From Streptomyces sp. ACA25 (GTDB taxonomy: Bacteria > Actinomycetota > Actinomycetes > Streptomycetales > Streptomycetaceae), in NCBI RefSeq assembly GCF_028200735.1, contig NZ_JAQKPV010000003.1:1-64000 (forward strand): a stretch of DNA of 64,000 nt, in the 5' to 3' direction. Each line of letters starts with the position of its first letter. The stretch's first letter is position 1. Below the pieces are notes generated by a model. That model saw only the letters and a list, made by a program, of their open reading frames with translations, searched no databases and had not been told where the DNA came from. The position numbers were made by a program, and so were the translations under genes. Positions 45,051 through 54,232 of the stretch are shown piece by piece.

Positions 45051-46286
45051 CTAGTCGGCTTCGCGGCTGAGGAAGAGGGCGAAGACCGGGGGGACCAGCT
45101 GGAGCAGTTCGAGCCGGCCGCCGTCGGCCTCGGCCAGGTCCCGGGCCACGGCCAGGCCGAGGCCGGTGGAGTTCCGGCCGCTGACCGCCCGTTCGAAAAC
45201 CCGGGAGCCGAGCTCCGGCGGTACGCCCTTCCCGCCGTCGGTGACCTCCACCACCACCTGGTTTCCCGCGGTGCGGGTGCGCAGGGCGACCGCGCCGTCG
45301 CCGTGCATGAGGGAGTTCTCGACCAGGGTCGCCAGCACTTGGGCGACCGCTCCCGGCGTGCCGACGGCGCGCAGCCCGGGCTTGCCGGAGTGCACGAGGG
45401 GCCGGCCCTCCGCCCGGTAGGCCGGTCGCCACTCCTCCATCTGCTGGAGAACGACCTCGTCCAGGTCGAAGCCGACGGCCGAGCCGAGAAACGGGTCACG
45501 GGAGTTGGTGAGCAGCCGCTGCACCACGTCGGTGAGGCGTTCCACCTGGGCCAGCGCGATCGCCGCCTCCTCCTTGACGGTCTCCGGATCCTCCGTCTCG
45601 ATGATCTCCTCGAGCCGCATGGACAGCGCGGTCAGCGGGGTGCGCAGCTGGTGCGAGGCGTCCGCCGCCAGTCGGCGCTCCGCGGTGATCATCCGGGCGA
45701 TGCGCTCGGCGCTGGACTCCAGCACGTCGGCCACCCGGTCGAGCTCCGCCACGCCGTAGCGCCGGTTCCGGGGCCGGGGGTCGCCGCGGCCGAGCCGCTC
45801 GGCGGTCTCGGCCAGGTCGGTGAGCGGGGCGGAGACCCGGCGGGCCTGGCGCACGGCGAGCAGGACAGCGGCGGCGATGGCCAGCAGCGCGACGGCGGTG
45901 ATGATCGCGAGGGTCCGGCTGACCTCGTCCCACAGTGCGCTGCGGGCCTGCTGGACGGTGACGGTCTCGCCGTGGCCTCCGGTCTCGGTCGCCGCCACGA
46001 CATCGCCCTCGGGCTCATTGCCGAGCGTGAAGAGGTCCTCCCCCGCCAGCTGGATGAGCACGTACCGCTCGCCGGGCACCGAGGTGCGCATCGTCTCGGC
46101 GGTGACCGACTCCCCGGCGACGAGCCGGCTCTCCACCACGGCCACCAGCCGGGCTGCCTCGGACTGCAGCCGGTCCTGGGCGGTGGCCTCGATGGAACGG
46201 GTCTCGACGACGACGAGGGACAGGCCGAAGACGGCGATGACGACGAGCACCACGGCGAGCGTGGAGTTGATCAGGCGGCGGCGCAC
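45051..46286 (-). CDS. two-component sensor histidine kinase
   Basis: A 411-residue kinase. Two helices (residues ~8-27 and ~125-147) flank an extracytoplasmic sensor of about 95 residues. HAMP, then the dimerisation box ADASHQLRTPLTAL with the phospho-His, the N box LVENSLMHGDG, the D box VTDGGKGVPPEL and the G box TGLGLAVARDLAEADGG. GTG 46286 has GGAGGG 5 nt upstream. It is 94 bp downstream of its response regulator and certainly its partner. Signal unknown. Confidence 0.95.
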   Translation of the reverse strand: MRRRLINSTLAVVLVVIAVFGLSLVVVETRSIEATAQDRLQSEAARLVAVVESRLVAGESVTAETMRTSVPGERYVLIQLAGEDLFTLGNEPEGDVVAATETGGHGETVTVQQARSALWDEVSRTLAIITAVALLAIAAAVLLAVRQARRVSAPLTDLAETAERLGRGDPRPRNRRYGVAELDRVADVLESSAERIARMITAERRLAADASHQLRTPLTALSMRLEEIIETEDPETVKEEAAIALAQVERLTDVVQRLLTNSRDPFLGSAVGFDLDEVVLQQMEEWRPAYRAEGRPLVHSGKPGLRAVGTPGAVAQVLATLVENSLMHGDGAVALRTRTAGNQVVVEVTDGGKGVPPELGSRVFERAVSGRNSTGLGLAVARDLAEADGGRLELLQLVPPVFALFLSREAD

Positions 46287-46380
46287 AAGGCCCTCCGGGC
46301 AGCAGTACAGGTGGGGACGGAGCGGACCGGCCGCCGCGGCACGCGGGCCGCGGAGCGGCCCCGCCCCGCGCCCGGGGGTC

Positions 46381-47058
46381 TCAGCTTCTCTCGAAGCGGA
46401 AGCCCACCCCGCGCACGGTCGCGATGTAGCGGGGGTTCCCGGCGTCGTCGCCGAGTTTCTTCCGGAGCCAGGAGATGTGCATGTCGAGGGTCTTGGTGGA
46501 GGACCACCAGGTGGTGTCCCAGACCTCACGCATCAGCTGCTCGCGGGTGACGACACGGCCCGCGTCCCGCACCAGGACGCGCAGCAGATCGAACTCCTTG
46601 GCCGTCAGGTGGAGCTCCTCCTCGCCCATCCAGGCACGGTGGGACTCGATGTCGATCCGGATGCCGTGCACGACCGGGGCGGGAACGGGCTCCGCGGTGC
46701 CGCGCCGGAGCAGGGCCCGGACCCGGGCCAGCAGCTCGGCGAGGCGGAAGGGTTTGGTGACGTAGTCGTCCGCGCCGGCGTCGAGGCCGACCACGGTGTC
46801 CACCTCGTCGGCCCGGGCGGTGAGGACCAGCACCGGCAGGCTCAGCCCTTCGGTGCGCAGCCGGCGGCACACTTCCAGGCCGTCCATCCCGGGAAGCCCG
46901 AGGTCGAGGACGACCACGTCGATGTCGCCGGCCAGCCCGGCACGCAGCGCCCCCGGGCCGTCCTCACAGACCTCCACCTCGTATCCCTCGCGTCGCAGCG
47001 CTCGGGCCAGCGGCTCCGAGATGGACGCATCGTCCTCGGCGAGCAGTACTCGGGTCAT
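46381..47058 (-). CDS. OmpR-type response regulator
   Basis: A 225-residue regulator. The receiver domain has acidic D9-D10, the phospho-acceptor D52 in VVLDLGLPGMDG and the switch Lys in YVTKPFRLAELL. A winged-helix DNA-binding domain follows with LTAKEFDLLRVLVRDAGRVVTREQLM and TLDMHISWLRKKLGDD. It is the first gene of the pair with the downstream kinase. A hairpin around 47091-47126 lies just upstream. Confidence 0.96.
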   Translation of the reverse strand: MTRVLLAEDDASISEPLARALRREGYEVEVCEDGPGALRAGLAGDIDVVVLDLGLPGMDGLEVCRRLRTEGLSLPVLVLTARADEVDTVVGLDAGADDYVTKPFRLAELLARVRALLRRGTAEPVPAPVVHGIRIDIESHRAWMGEEELHLTAKEFDLLRVLVRDAGRVVTREQLMREVWDTTWWSSTKTLDMHISWLRKKLGDDAGNPRYIATVRGVGFRFERS

Positions 47059-47192
47059 GCGCCGATCGTAGACCTCCGGGCGTGCGGGGTCCGGCTGTCC
47101 CGGTGTTCCGCCGGGAGGGCAGCCGGCCGGGGGTGGAGGGCACGGAGCCGGGGCCGGGCGAGGGTCCCGGGGCGGGGCCCGTGGCAGAGGGC

Positions 47193-47687
47193 TCAGGGCA
47201 GGGCGGGCGGTGCGGCGAGCTCGGCCCAGACGGTCTTGCCGTTGCTGTCCGGGTCATGGGCCACGCCCCAGTCCAGGCTCAGCCGCTGGACGATGAACAT
47301 GCCGTGACCGCCGGGACGGCCGGGGCGGCGGGTGGCCCGGGGGGCGGGCGAGCCACCGCCGGGGTCGACAACCTCTATGCGCAGCAGCTTGGGGCCGCAG
47401 CCGATGCGCAGCTCCTCGGGGCCTTCGGCGTGCAGGCAGGCGTTGGTCACCAGCTCGGAGACGACCAGCAGGGCGTCCTCCGCCGCGGCCTGCTGTTCCG
47501 CGGTGGCCGCGGGCAGCCAGCCCCAGTCATGGAGCGCCCGCCGGGTGAACTCGCGTGCCCGGCCTACGGTCCCGCTGATCCCGACCAGCCGGAGTCTTCG
47601 TACCTGCCGCACCTGCTCCGCCCCGGTCACCGGGCCGTGCGCCTCGGGTCCGCAGTCTCCTGCCGGATACGGCCGGGCCGTTGCCAT
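47193..47687 (-). CDS. RsbW-like anti-sigma factor (ATP-binding)
   Basis: A 164-residue GHKL ATPase of the serine-kinase anti-sigma type. N box LVVSELVTNACLHAEG, D box IEVVDPGGGSP and G box GGHGMFIVQRLSLDWGV. It would bind and inhibit a SigB-family sigma factor and phosphorylate an antagonist. The antagonist gene lies 176 bp upstream and the sigma gene just beyond, so the three form one partner-switching module, recalled as PrsI/ArsI/SigI in S. coelicolor. Confidence 0.92.
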   Translation of the reverse strand: MATARPYPAGDCGPEAHGPVTGAEQVRQVRRLRLVGISGTVGRAREFTRRALHDWGWLPAATAEQQAAAEDALLVVSELVTNACLHAEGPEELRIGCGPKLLRIEVVDPGGGSPAPRATRRPGRPGGHGMFIVQRLSLDWGVAHDPDSNGKTVWAELAAPPALP

Positions 47688-47863
47688 GCACCGCCTCCCT
47701 CACCGCAATCACCACGCCGCTGGCATGTTCTGGTAGACGCCGGATCCGTCCCTGCGCTCTTCCGGCGTGACAGATCTCCTGCCCTGCCGCGCGCCGGGAA
47801 CACCCACCGTTCCCCGTCAATAGTGTGACCCGTGCTACGCCGCTCCGTACAGGACGGGTGCCC

Positions 47864-48244
47864 TCAGTCGACGGGCAGCGAGGCCAGGGCGGTCTTCAGG
47901 TCGTCGTGCACGGTGAAGACGGCCCCTGCCCCGGTGATCTCGAAGACCCGGGCGACCATCGGCGGCAGCGCGGCGAGCTGAACCTCTCCGCCGGCCTGCG
48001 AGGCCTCGATCCGGGCGGCGAGGAGAACGTTGAGACCCATCGAGTCACAGAACGTCAGACCCGAACAATCGATAACGATCCGGGCACATCCCTCTGCGAC
48101 GCACTCGGTGAGTGCGGCACCCAGCTTTTCCGCGCTGTGATGATCGAGCTCGCCCTGTGGCGCCACCACCGCACTCGCGCCGAGACGACGCACCTCCACC
48201 GTGAACTGACGCCGGTGAGCACTGCCCGGCCTGCGGCGGTCCAT
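47864..48244 (-). CDS. STAS-domain anti-sigma factor antagonist
   Basis: A 126-residue RsbV/SpoIIAA-like protein. The phosphorylatable serine lies in IDCSGLTFCDSMGLNVLL; the preceding strand is VVAPQGELDHHSAEKL. Unphosphorylated antagonist would bind the anti-sigma factor and release the sigma factor. AAGGGG is about 7 nt before the ATG at 48244. It diverges from the sigma gene. Confidence 0.93.
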   Translation of the reverse strand: MDRRRPGSAHRRQFTVEVRRLGASAVVAPQGELDHHSAEKLGAALTECVAEGCARIVIDCSGLTFCDSMGLNVLLAARIEASQAGGEVQLAALPPMVARVFEITGAGAVFTVHDDLKTALASLPVD

Positions 48245-48491
48245 GCAGACCCCTTCAGATTGGGAAGGCTTCCTGGCTAGGTTCGACCCTAGCCGCTGGA
48301 CGGTCCGCCGGGACACCCGAACCGGACGGATAATCACCCCGAAGCGGACATAGTGGAACTTGCCATGTCGGCCGGGCGACCGGTAGGCGTAGGAGGGACA
48401 ACCGCATCACGCCGGCTTTGGAGGCGCCGCACTACGGCAGTGCACGTCACGGCTTCGGCAGCCATACGCCGAGAAACCAACGGAGGACACC

Positions 48492-49439
48492 ATGTCACCG
48501 GCCCCTCGCACCGACGATCCGCATGCCGCGCAGAACGCCCCGGCCGGGGAGGCACCGGCCGCCGTGCCGGAGCTCCAGGACGCGCAGCCCGGAGCAGAGC
48601 CCGCCGAAGCCGGGCCGCTCGCGCTCGACGCCCCGATCGGGCTGCTGCCGACGGTCCCGCCCTTCGACGAGATGGGGCCGCTGGACGCACGGGCCCTGTC
48701 CAAGAGCCTCTTCGAACGCATGCGGATCCTGGACGAGGGCACCCACGAGTTCGCCTACGTGCGCAACACCCTGGTCGAGCTCAATCTCGCGCTGGTGAGG
48801 TTCGCGGCCGCCCGGTTCCGTTCCCGCAGCGAACCGATGGAGGACATCGTCCAGGTCGGCACGATCGGGCTGATCAAGGCGATCGACCGGTTCGAGCCCG
48901 GTCGCGGTGTGGAGTTCCCCACCTTTGCGATGCCGACCATCGTCGGCGAGATAAAGCGGTTCTTCCGGGACACCTCCTGGTCCGTGCGGGTGCCCCGCCG
49001 GCTGCAGGAGCTGCGGCTGGACCTGGCGAAGGCGGGTGACGAGCTGGCCCAGCGCCTGGACCGGGCCCCGACCGTCGCGGAGCTCGCCGAGCGGCTGGAC
49101 CTGAGCCCGGAGGAGGTCGTGGAGGGCATGGCCGCGTCCAACGCCTACACGGCCAGCTCGCTGGACGCCCAGCCGGAGGAGGACGACACCGAGGGCGCCC
49201 TCGCGGACCGCATCGGTTACGAGGACCACGGGCTGGAGGGCATCGAGTACGTGGAGTCCCTCAAGCCGCTGATCGCAGAGCTCTCACCGCGCGACCGCCG
49301 GATACTCTCGCTCCGCTTCGTCGCGAACATGACGCAGTCGGAGATCGGCGAGGAGCTCGGCATCTCCCAGATGCACGTGTCGCGGCTGCTGGCCCGGACG
49401 CTGAGCAAGCTCCGCCGGGGGCTGATGGTCGACGAGTGA
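48492..49439 (+). CDS. sigI: SigB/SigF-family RNA polymerase sigma factor
   Basis: A 315-residue sigma-70 group 3 factor. Region 2 has RNTLVELNLALVRFAAARF and DIVQVGTIGLIKAIDRFEPGRGVEF; region 3 has RDTSWSVRVPRRLQELRLDL; region 4 has LSPRDRRILSLRFVANMTQSEIGEELGISQMHVSRLLARTL (two adjoining helices). An acidic, Ala/Pro-rich N-terminal tail of about 55 residues precedes region 1. GGAGG lies 6 nt before the ATG. The name sigI rests on remembered gene order next to the anti-sigma and antagonist genes. Confidence 0.9.
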   Translation: MSPAPRTDDPHAAQNAPAGEAPAAVPELQDAQPGAEPAEAGPLALDAPIGLLPTVPPFDEMGPLDARALSKSLFERMRILDEGTHEFAYVRNTLVELNLALVRFAAARFRSRSEPMEDIVQVGTIGLIKAIDRFEPGRGVEFPTFAMPTIVGEIKRFFRDTSWSVRVPRRLQELRLDLAKAGDELAQRLDRAPTVAELAERLDLSPEEVVEGMAASNAYTASSLDAQPEEDDTEGALADRIGYEDHGLEGIEYVESLKPLIAELSPRDRRILSLRFVANMTQSEIGEELGISQMHVSRLLARTLSKLRRGLMVDE

Positions 49440-49468
49440 GGGGGACGCGCCGCCGAGGACGTCGCGTC

Positions 49469-49510
49469 CGGCTGAGGGGCTGCCCACGCAACCGGGCGGC
49501 CCCTCAGCCG
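49469..49510 (+). terminator. hairpin downstream of the sigma gene
   Basis: A 17-bp stem (12 perfect pairs CGGCTGAGGGGC / GCCCCTCAGCCG, one wobble, then four more) closes an 8-nt loop, 30 bp after the stop codon. No T-run. Confidence 0.75.
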
Positions 49511-49591
49511 TGCGCGCCGTCGGACCGGAGGTCCCGGGCCGGGCGGAAATGGGGGCGCCGTGGCATCACCCGGGCGGTTAAGGTGCCGCAC

Positions 49592-50269
49592 ATGTCTTCT
49601 GCGAAGGTGCTGTCCGTGAACCTCGCCCGCCCGCGCGTGGAACCGGAGTACACCAAGTCCGCGGGCTTCCGGACCGGCATCGACAAGCGCCCGGCCGCCG
49701 GCCCGGTGCGGGTCGCCGCCCCGGGCCCGAAGGGCACCGCGGACAGCGGGCTCGAGGGGGACTTCATCGGTGACAAGGTCCATCACGGCGGTGACGACCA
49801 GGCCGTCTACGCCTTCGCCCGGGAGGACCTGGACCGCTGGGCGGAGGTGCTCGGCCGGGAGCTGCCGGCCGGCGCGTTCGGCGAGAACCTGACCACCGCG
49901 GGTGTCGACGTCAACGACGCCCGGATCGGGGAGCGCTGGCGGATCGGGCCGGACCTGGTGATCGAGGCCACCTCACCGCGCATCCCGTGCCGGACGTTCG
50001 CCGGATGGCTCGGTGAGCGGGGCTGGGTCAGGCGGTTCACCCAGGACGCGGCCCCCGGAGCGTACTTCCGGGTGCTCACGCCGGGCCGGATCGCCGCCGG
50101 TGACGCACTGGAGGTGGTGCACCGCCCGGACCACGAGGTGTCGGTGGCGTTCTTCTTCCGAGCTGTCACCACCGCGCCGGAGCTGCGGCCCAGGGTCGGC
50201 GCGGCGGGCTCGGCACTGCACGTGGAGGCGCGGGAACAGGCCCGGAAGTGGGCAGCCGAGGGTTCCTGA
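49592..50269 (+). CDS. MOSC domain protein
   Basis: A 225-residue MOSC protein of the YiiM type. DKVHHGGDDQAVYAFAREDLDRWA, FGENLTTAGVDVNDARIGERW and the active cysteine in SPRIPCRTFAGWLGE are visible. MOSC proteins handle molybdenum cofactor sulfur or reduce N-hydroxylated compounds. TAAGGT lies 7 nt before the ATG at 49592, with no Shine-Dalgarno sequence, so the message is probably leaderless. Confidence 0.92.
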   Translation: MSSAKVLSVNLARPRVEPEYTKSAGFRTGIDKRPAAGPVRVAAPGPKGTADSGLEGDFIGDKVHHGGDDQAVYAFAREDLDRWAEVLGRELPAGAFGENLTTAGVDVNDARIGERWRIGPDLVIEATSPRIPCRTFAGWLGERGWVRRFTQDAAPGAYFRVLTPGRIAAGDALEVVHRPDHEVSVAFFFRAVTTAPELRPRVGAAGSALHVEAREQARKWAAEGS

Positions 50270-50337
50270 CCCCGTGCCCGGCAGACGGCCGCCGGTCCTG
50301 CGGCACGAGCCCTCCGGGCGGCGGGCACTGCGGCGGG

Positions 50338-50363
50338 GTGACCCGGCGGACCCGCCGGGTCAC
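50338..50363. terminator. hairpin overlapping the hutI stop codon
   Basis: GTGACCCGGCGG and its exact complement form a 12-bp inverted repeat separated by 2 nt (in practice a 10-bp stem with a 6-nt loop). The hutI stop codon lies in one arm. It may stop both hutI and MOSC transcripts. Confidence 0.7.
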
Positions 50364-51619
50364 TGCGGCATGCGGCCGGCCGGGGCGGGGTGCGCGGTTC
50401 CCGGGCCCGCGCTCCCCACCACATGCCGGCCGCGCTGCCAGACATCCGTGACGAGCGGCACGCCGGGCCGGTAGGCGAGGTGGACGGGCGAGGGCGCGTC
50501 GAGCAGCACCAGGTCGGCGCGGGCGCCGGGGGCGATACGGCCGAGGTCCGGGCGGCGCAGGGCCGCGGCGGCCCCGGCGGTGGCGGACCACAGGGCTTCT
50601 CCGGGGGTCATGCCCATCTCGCGGACCGCCACGGCGATGCAGAACGGCAGGGAGCTGGTGTAGGACGAGCCGGGGTTGCAGTCCGTGGACAGCGCGACGG
50701 TGACACCGGCGTCCAGCAGCCGGCGGGCATCGGGGTACGGGGACCGCGTGGAGAACTCGCATCCCGGCAGCAGGGTGGCGACCGTGGTCCCGGCGGACTG
50801 GGCGAGGGCGTCCACGTCGGCGTCGGTGAGATGCGTGCAGTGGTCGGCGGAGGCAGCGCCGAGTTCGACGGCCAGCCGCACACCGGGGCCGGGGCCGAGC
50901 TGGTTGGCGTGCACGCGGGCGGTGAGGCCGCGGGCCTGCCCGGCGGTCAGCACCGCCCGGGCCTGGTCGCCGTCGAAGGCACCGCGCTCGCAGAAGACGT
51001 CGATCCAGCGGGCGTGGGGGGCGCACGCGTCCAGCATCGGGCCGGTGACCAGGTCCACGTAGCCGGCGGGGTCGGCGGCGTACTCGGGGGCGACGATGTG
51101 CGCCCCCAGGTAGGTGACCTCCTCGGTCTGCGCGGCGGCCACCCGCAGGGCCCGGGCCTCGTCCCGGACGGTCAGGCCGTAGCCGGACTTGGTCTCCACG
51201 GTGGTGGTGCCCTGCCGGAGCATCTCCCGCAGGTGGGCGGCGAGGCCGGCGGCCAGCTGCTCGTCGGTGGCCGCGCGGGTGGCCGAGACGGTGGTCCGGA
51301 TGCCGCCCGCGGTGTAGGGCCGGCCGGACATCCGGGCGCTGAACTCCTCGGTGCGGTCCCCGGCGAACAGCAGGTGGGAGTGCGGGTCGACGAAGCCGGG
51401 GATGACGGCCCGGCCCGCCGCGTCCTGATGCCGGTCGGCGGCGGGCGCGTCCCGTGCGGGGCCGGTCCAGGCGACGCGGTCACCGTCGAGGACCACCGCG
51501 GCGTTCCGCAGCACGCCGAGCGGGCCCGCACCGAGGGACGGATCGTTGGTGACCAGGTGCCCGATGTCGGTGAGGAGGGTGGTGGTGGCGGGAGGTGTGG
51601 CGGTGGGCGGCGTCGTCAC
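50360..51619 (-). CDS. hutI: imidazolonepropionase
   Basis: A 419-residue amidohydrolase that opens 4-imidazolone-5-propanoate to N-formimino-L-glutamate. The first metal motif is [13 protein letters not shown], followed by [25 protein letters not shown] with SADHCTHL, and [16 protein letters not shown]. The GTG at 51619 has AAGGAG 8 nt upstream. It is the last gene of hutU-M20-hutF-hutI, after a 40-bp gap. Confidence 0.97.
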   Translation of the reverse strand: MTTPPTATPPATTTLLTDIGHLVTNDPSLGAGPLGVLRNAAVVLDGDRVAWTGPARDAPAADRHQDAAGRAVIPGFVDPHSHLLFAGDRTEEFSARMSGRPYTAGGIRTTVSATRAATDEQLAAGLAAHLREMLRQGTTTVETKSGYGLTVRDEARALRVAAAQTEEVTYLGAHIVAPEYAADPAGYVDLVTGPMLDACAPHARWIDVFCERGAFDGDQARAVLTAGQARGLTARVHANQLGPGPGVRLAVELGAASADHCTHLTDADVDALAQSAGTTVATLLPGCEFSTRSPYPDARRLLDAGVTVALSTDCNPGSSYTSSLPFCIAVAVREMGMTPGEALWSATAGAAAALRRPDLGRIAPGARADLVLLDAPSPVHLAYRPGVPLVTDVWQRGRHVVGSAGPGTAHPAPAGRMPQ

Positions 51620-51659
51620 GGGGTGTTCTCCTTGCCCGGCCGGGATTCCGGCCGGGCGG

Positions 51660-53012
51660 TCAGGGGCCGCCGGTGGCGGCGATGGTCTCGGCCAGGGCGC
51701 GCGGTACGTCGGGGATCAGCCGGTGGGTGCCGTCGCGGACGAGGTGCCGGCCGCCGACCACGGTGTGCCGGACGTCCGCGCCGGTCGCCGCGAACACCGC
51801 CGCCTCGACGGCCAGCCGGGGCGGCGGGCCCGCGGTGCGCACGGAGTCCAGGGCGACGGTGGTGAAGTCGGCGAGCAGCCCGGCCTCCAGCCGCCCGGCA
51901 TCGGGCCGGCCCAGCGCCGCGTGGCCGGTCTCGGTGGCGGCGCGCAGCAGCTGGGAGCCGGTCCAGTGGCCGCGGCTGCGGGTGCGCAGCCGCTCGTTCA
52001 GCTCCAGTGCCCGGGCCTCCTCGAACAGGTCGATGACGGCGTGGCTGTCGCTGCCCAGGGAGAGCGGGCTGCCCGCCTGCTGCACGCGGGCGGCGGGGCC
52101 GATGCCGTCGGCCAGGTCCCGTTCGGTGGTGGGGCACATGCAGACGCCGGTGGCGGCGCCGCCGAGCAGCCGGACGTCCTCCGCGGTGAGGTGGGTGGCG
52201 TGCACGGCGGTGGTGCCGGGGCCGAGCACCCCGTGGTCGGCGAGCAGCCGGGTGGGCGTGCGGCCGTGGGCGGCCCGGCAGGCGTCGTTCTCGGCCGGCT
52301 GCTCGGACAGGTGGACGTGCAGTGGCGCCTGTCGTTCCCGGGCCCACCGGGCGACGGTGGCCAGCGCGTCCGCGGGCACCGCGCGCACCGAGTGGACGGC
52401 GGCGCCGATGCGCACCCCGGGGCCCTCCCGCAGGGCGCCCGCGCGTTCCGCCCAGGCGTCGGCGGTGCCGTCGCTGAAGCGCCGCTGGGGCGGGGTGGGG
52501 GGATCCCCGAAGCCGGCGGACAGGTAGCAGGTGTCCAGCAGGGTGATCCGGATGCCGGCTTCGGCGGCGGCGGCGAGGAGCGCGTGGCCCATGGCGTTGG
52601 GGTCGTCGTAGCGGGTGCCGCCGGGGCCGTGGTGCAGGTAGTGGAACTCCCCGACGGCGGTGATTCCGGCCAGGGCCATCTCGGCGTAGACGGCGCGGGC
52701 GAGCGCGAAGTACGTGTCGGGGGTGAGCTTGGACGCCACCCGGTACATCAGCTCGCGCCAGGTCCAGAAGGTGCCGCCGCCGACCTGGACGGCACCGCGC
52801 AGCGCGCGGTGGAAGGCGTGCGAGTGGGTGTTGGCCAGGCCGGGCACGGTCAGTCCGCGCAGCGTGACGCTGCCGGCGGGCGGAGCGGGCACGCCGGTGC
52901 GGACGGCGGAGAGCCGGCCGTCCGCCGTCTCCAGGGCCACTCCGGCCTCGACGATGCCGTCGATCCAGGCGTACTCGGCCCAGTAGGCGGGGCCGACCGG
53001 GCCGCCGGTCAC
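51660..53012 (-). CDS. hutF: formimidoylglutamate deiminase
   Basis: A 450-residue amidohydrolase that hydrolyses N-formimino-L-glutamate to N-formyl-L-glutamate and ammonia. Metal and substrate motifs are [48 protein letters not shown] and [20 protein letters not shown]. It overlaps the preceding M20 gene by GTGA, so synthesis is coupled. Presence of HutF rather than formiminoglutamase fixes the five-step route of histidine breakdown. Confidence 0.95.
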   Translation of the reverse strand: MTGGPVGPAYWAEYAWIDGIVEAGVALETADGRLSAVRTGVPAPPAGSVTLRGLTVPGLANTHSHAFHRALRGAVQVGGGTFWTWRELMYRVASKLTPDTYFALARAVYAEMALAGITAVGEFHYLHHGPGGTRYDDPNAMGHALLAAAAEAGIRITLLDTCYLSAGFGDPPTPPQRRFSDGTADAWAERAGALREGPGVRIGAAVHSVRAVPADALATVARWARERQAPLHVHLSEQPAENDACRAAHGRTPTRLLADHGVLGPGTTAVHATHLTAEDVRLLGGAATGVCMCPTTERDLADGIGPAARVQQAGSPLSLGSDSHAVIDLFEEARALELNERLRTRSRGHWTGSQLLRAATETGHAALGRPDAGRLEAGLLADFTTVALDSVRTAGPPPRLAVEAAVFAATGADVRHTVVGGRHLVRDGTHRLIPDVPRALAETIAATGGP

Positions 53013-54232
53013 GGGCGGCACGCCAGGTCCTCCAGGACGTCGGCGAGTGCGCTCACTCCGGCCACGCAGTCGTCCTCCTCGGCGAACTCGGCGGGCGAGT
53101 GGGAAACGCCGGTGGGGTTGCGCACGTAGAGCATGGCGGTGGGCACCGAGGCGGACAGGATCCCGGCGTCGTGCCCCGCGCCGGTGGGCAGCAGCGGCAC
53201 GTCCCCGAGAAGGCCGCCGATCCGGTCGCGCAGGGCGTGCGCGAACTCCACGACGGGGGTGAAGGACTCCCGCTCCACGGCCACCCGCACGCCGTCGCGG
53301 GCGCCGCGCTCGGCGGCGGCCCGCTCGATCTCGGCAACCACGCTGTCCAGGGTCTCCTGGTCGGCGGCGCGGGAGTCGAGCCAGCCCTGTACCAGGGAGG
53401 GCACGGCGTTGACGCCGTTCGGCTCGACGGCCACCTTCCCGAAGGTGGCGAGCGCCCCGGCGAGCCGGGCTTTCTTGCGGGCGGCGAGCACCGTGTTGGC
53501 GTAGGTCAGCATCGGGTCCCGGCGGTCCTCCAGCGCGGTGGTGCCCGCGTGGTTGGCCTCGCCGCGGAAGTCGAAGCGCCAGCGGCCGTGCGGCCAGATC
53601 ACCGAGGCCACGCCGACCGGGTGGGCGGTGCCGGCCAGCGCGCGCCCCTGCTCGATGTGCAGCTCCACGAAGGCTTTGATTCCGGCCAGCCGCGCGGGGT
53701 CGGGGCCGAGTGCCGCGGGGTCGTGGCCGGCCAGCTCCATGGCGCGGGCCAGCGTGACGCCGTCGGCGTCCCGCAGGGCGCGCGCGTGCGCGGGGGTGAG
53801 CCGGCCGGCGGTGAGCCGGGACCCGACGCAGGCCAGTCCGAACCGGGCTCCCTCCTCGTCGACGAAGTTGACGACCGCGAGCGGCCGGACGGGCCGGGCG
53901 CCGCGGGCCAGCAGCTCGTCCAGCGCGGCGAAGGCGGAGACCACCCCGAGCGGCCCGTCGAACGCGCCGCCGTCCGGCACCGAGTCCAGGTGGGAGCCGG
54001 TGACCACGGCGTCTCCGGCGTCCGGGTCGCCGAGCCAGGCCCACTGGTTGCCATTGCGGTCCACCTCGTGGGTGAGACCGCGGGCGGCGGCCTGCTCCCG
54101 GAACCAGTCCCGGCACTCGGCATCAGCCGGGGTCCAGGCGAATCTCCGGCAGCCGCCGCCGGAGGTGCGGCCGACCGGGCTCAGCTCCCGCCACATTTCC
54201 TGGAAGGAGGCGGGCGGGCGGGCGGCGGTCAC
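53009..54232 (-). CDS. M20-family amidohydrolase annotated as allantoate amidohydrolase; possible N-formylglutamate deformylase
   Basis: A 407-residue M20 hydrolase of the allantoate/beta-ureidopropionate class. [19 protein letters not shown] and [12 protein letters not shown] carry metal ligands; [10 protein letters not shown] is family-specific; [10 protein letters not shown] is near the end. It overlaps hutU upstream and hutF downstream by GTGA each, so it is made strictly with the Hut enzymes. The pathway needs a step that deformylates N-formylglutamate and no HutG is present, so I infer that job. True allantoate hydrolase would be unexpected in this setting. Confidence 0.9.
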   Translation of the reverse strand: MTAARPPASFQEMWRELSPVGRTSGGGCRRFAWTPADAECRDWFREQAAARGLTHEVDRNGNQWAWLGDPDAGDAVVTGSHLDSVPDGGAFDGPLGVVSAFAALDELLARGARPVRPLAVVNFVDEEGARFGLACVGSRLTAGRLTPAHARALRDADGVTLARAMELAGHDPAALGPDPARLAGIKAFVELHIEQGRALAGTAHPVGVASVIWPHGRWRFDFRGEANHAGTTALEDRRDPMLTYANTVLAARKKARLAGALATFGKVAVEPNGVNAVPSLVQGWLDSRAADQETLDSVVAEIERAAAERGARDGVRVAVERESFTPVVEFAHALRDRIGGLLGDVPLLPTGAGHDAGILSASVPTAMLYVRNPTGVSHSPAEFAEEDDCVAGVSALADVLEDLACRP

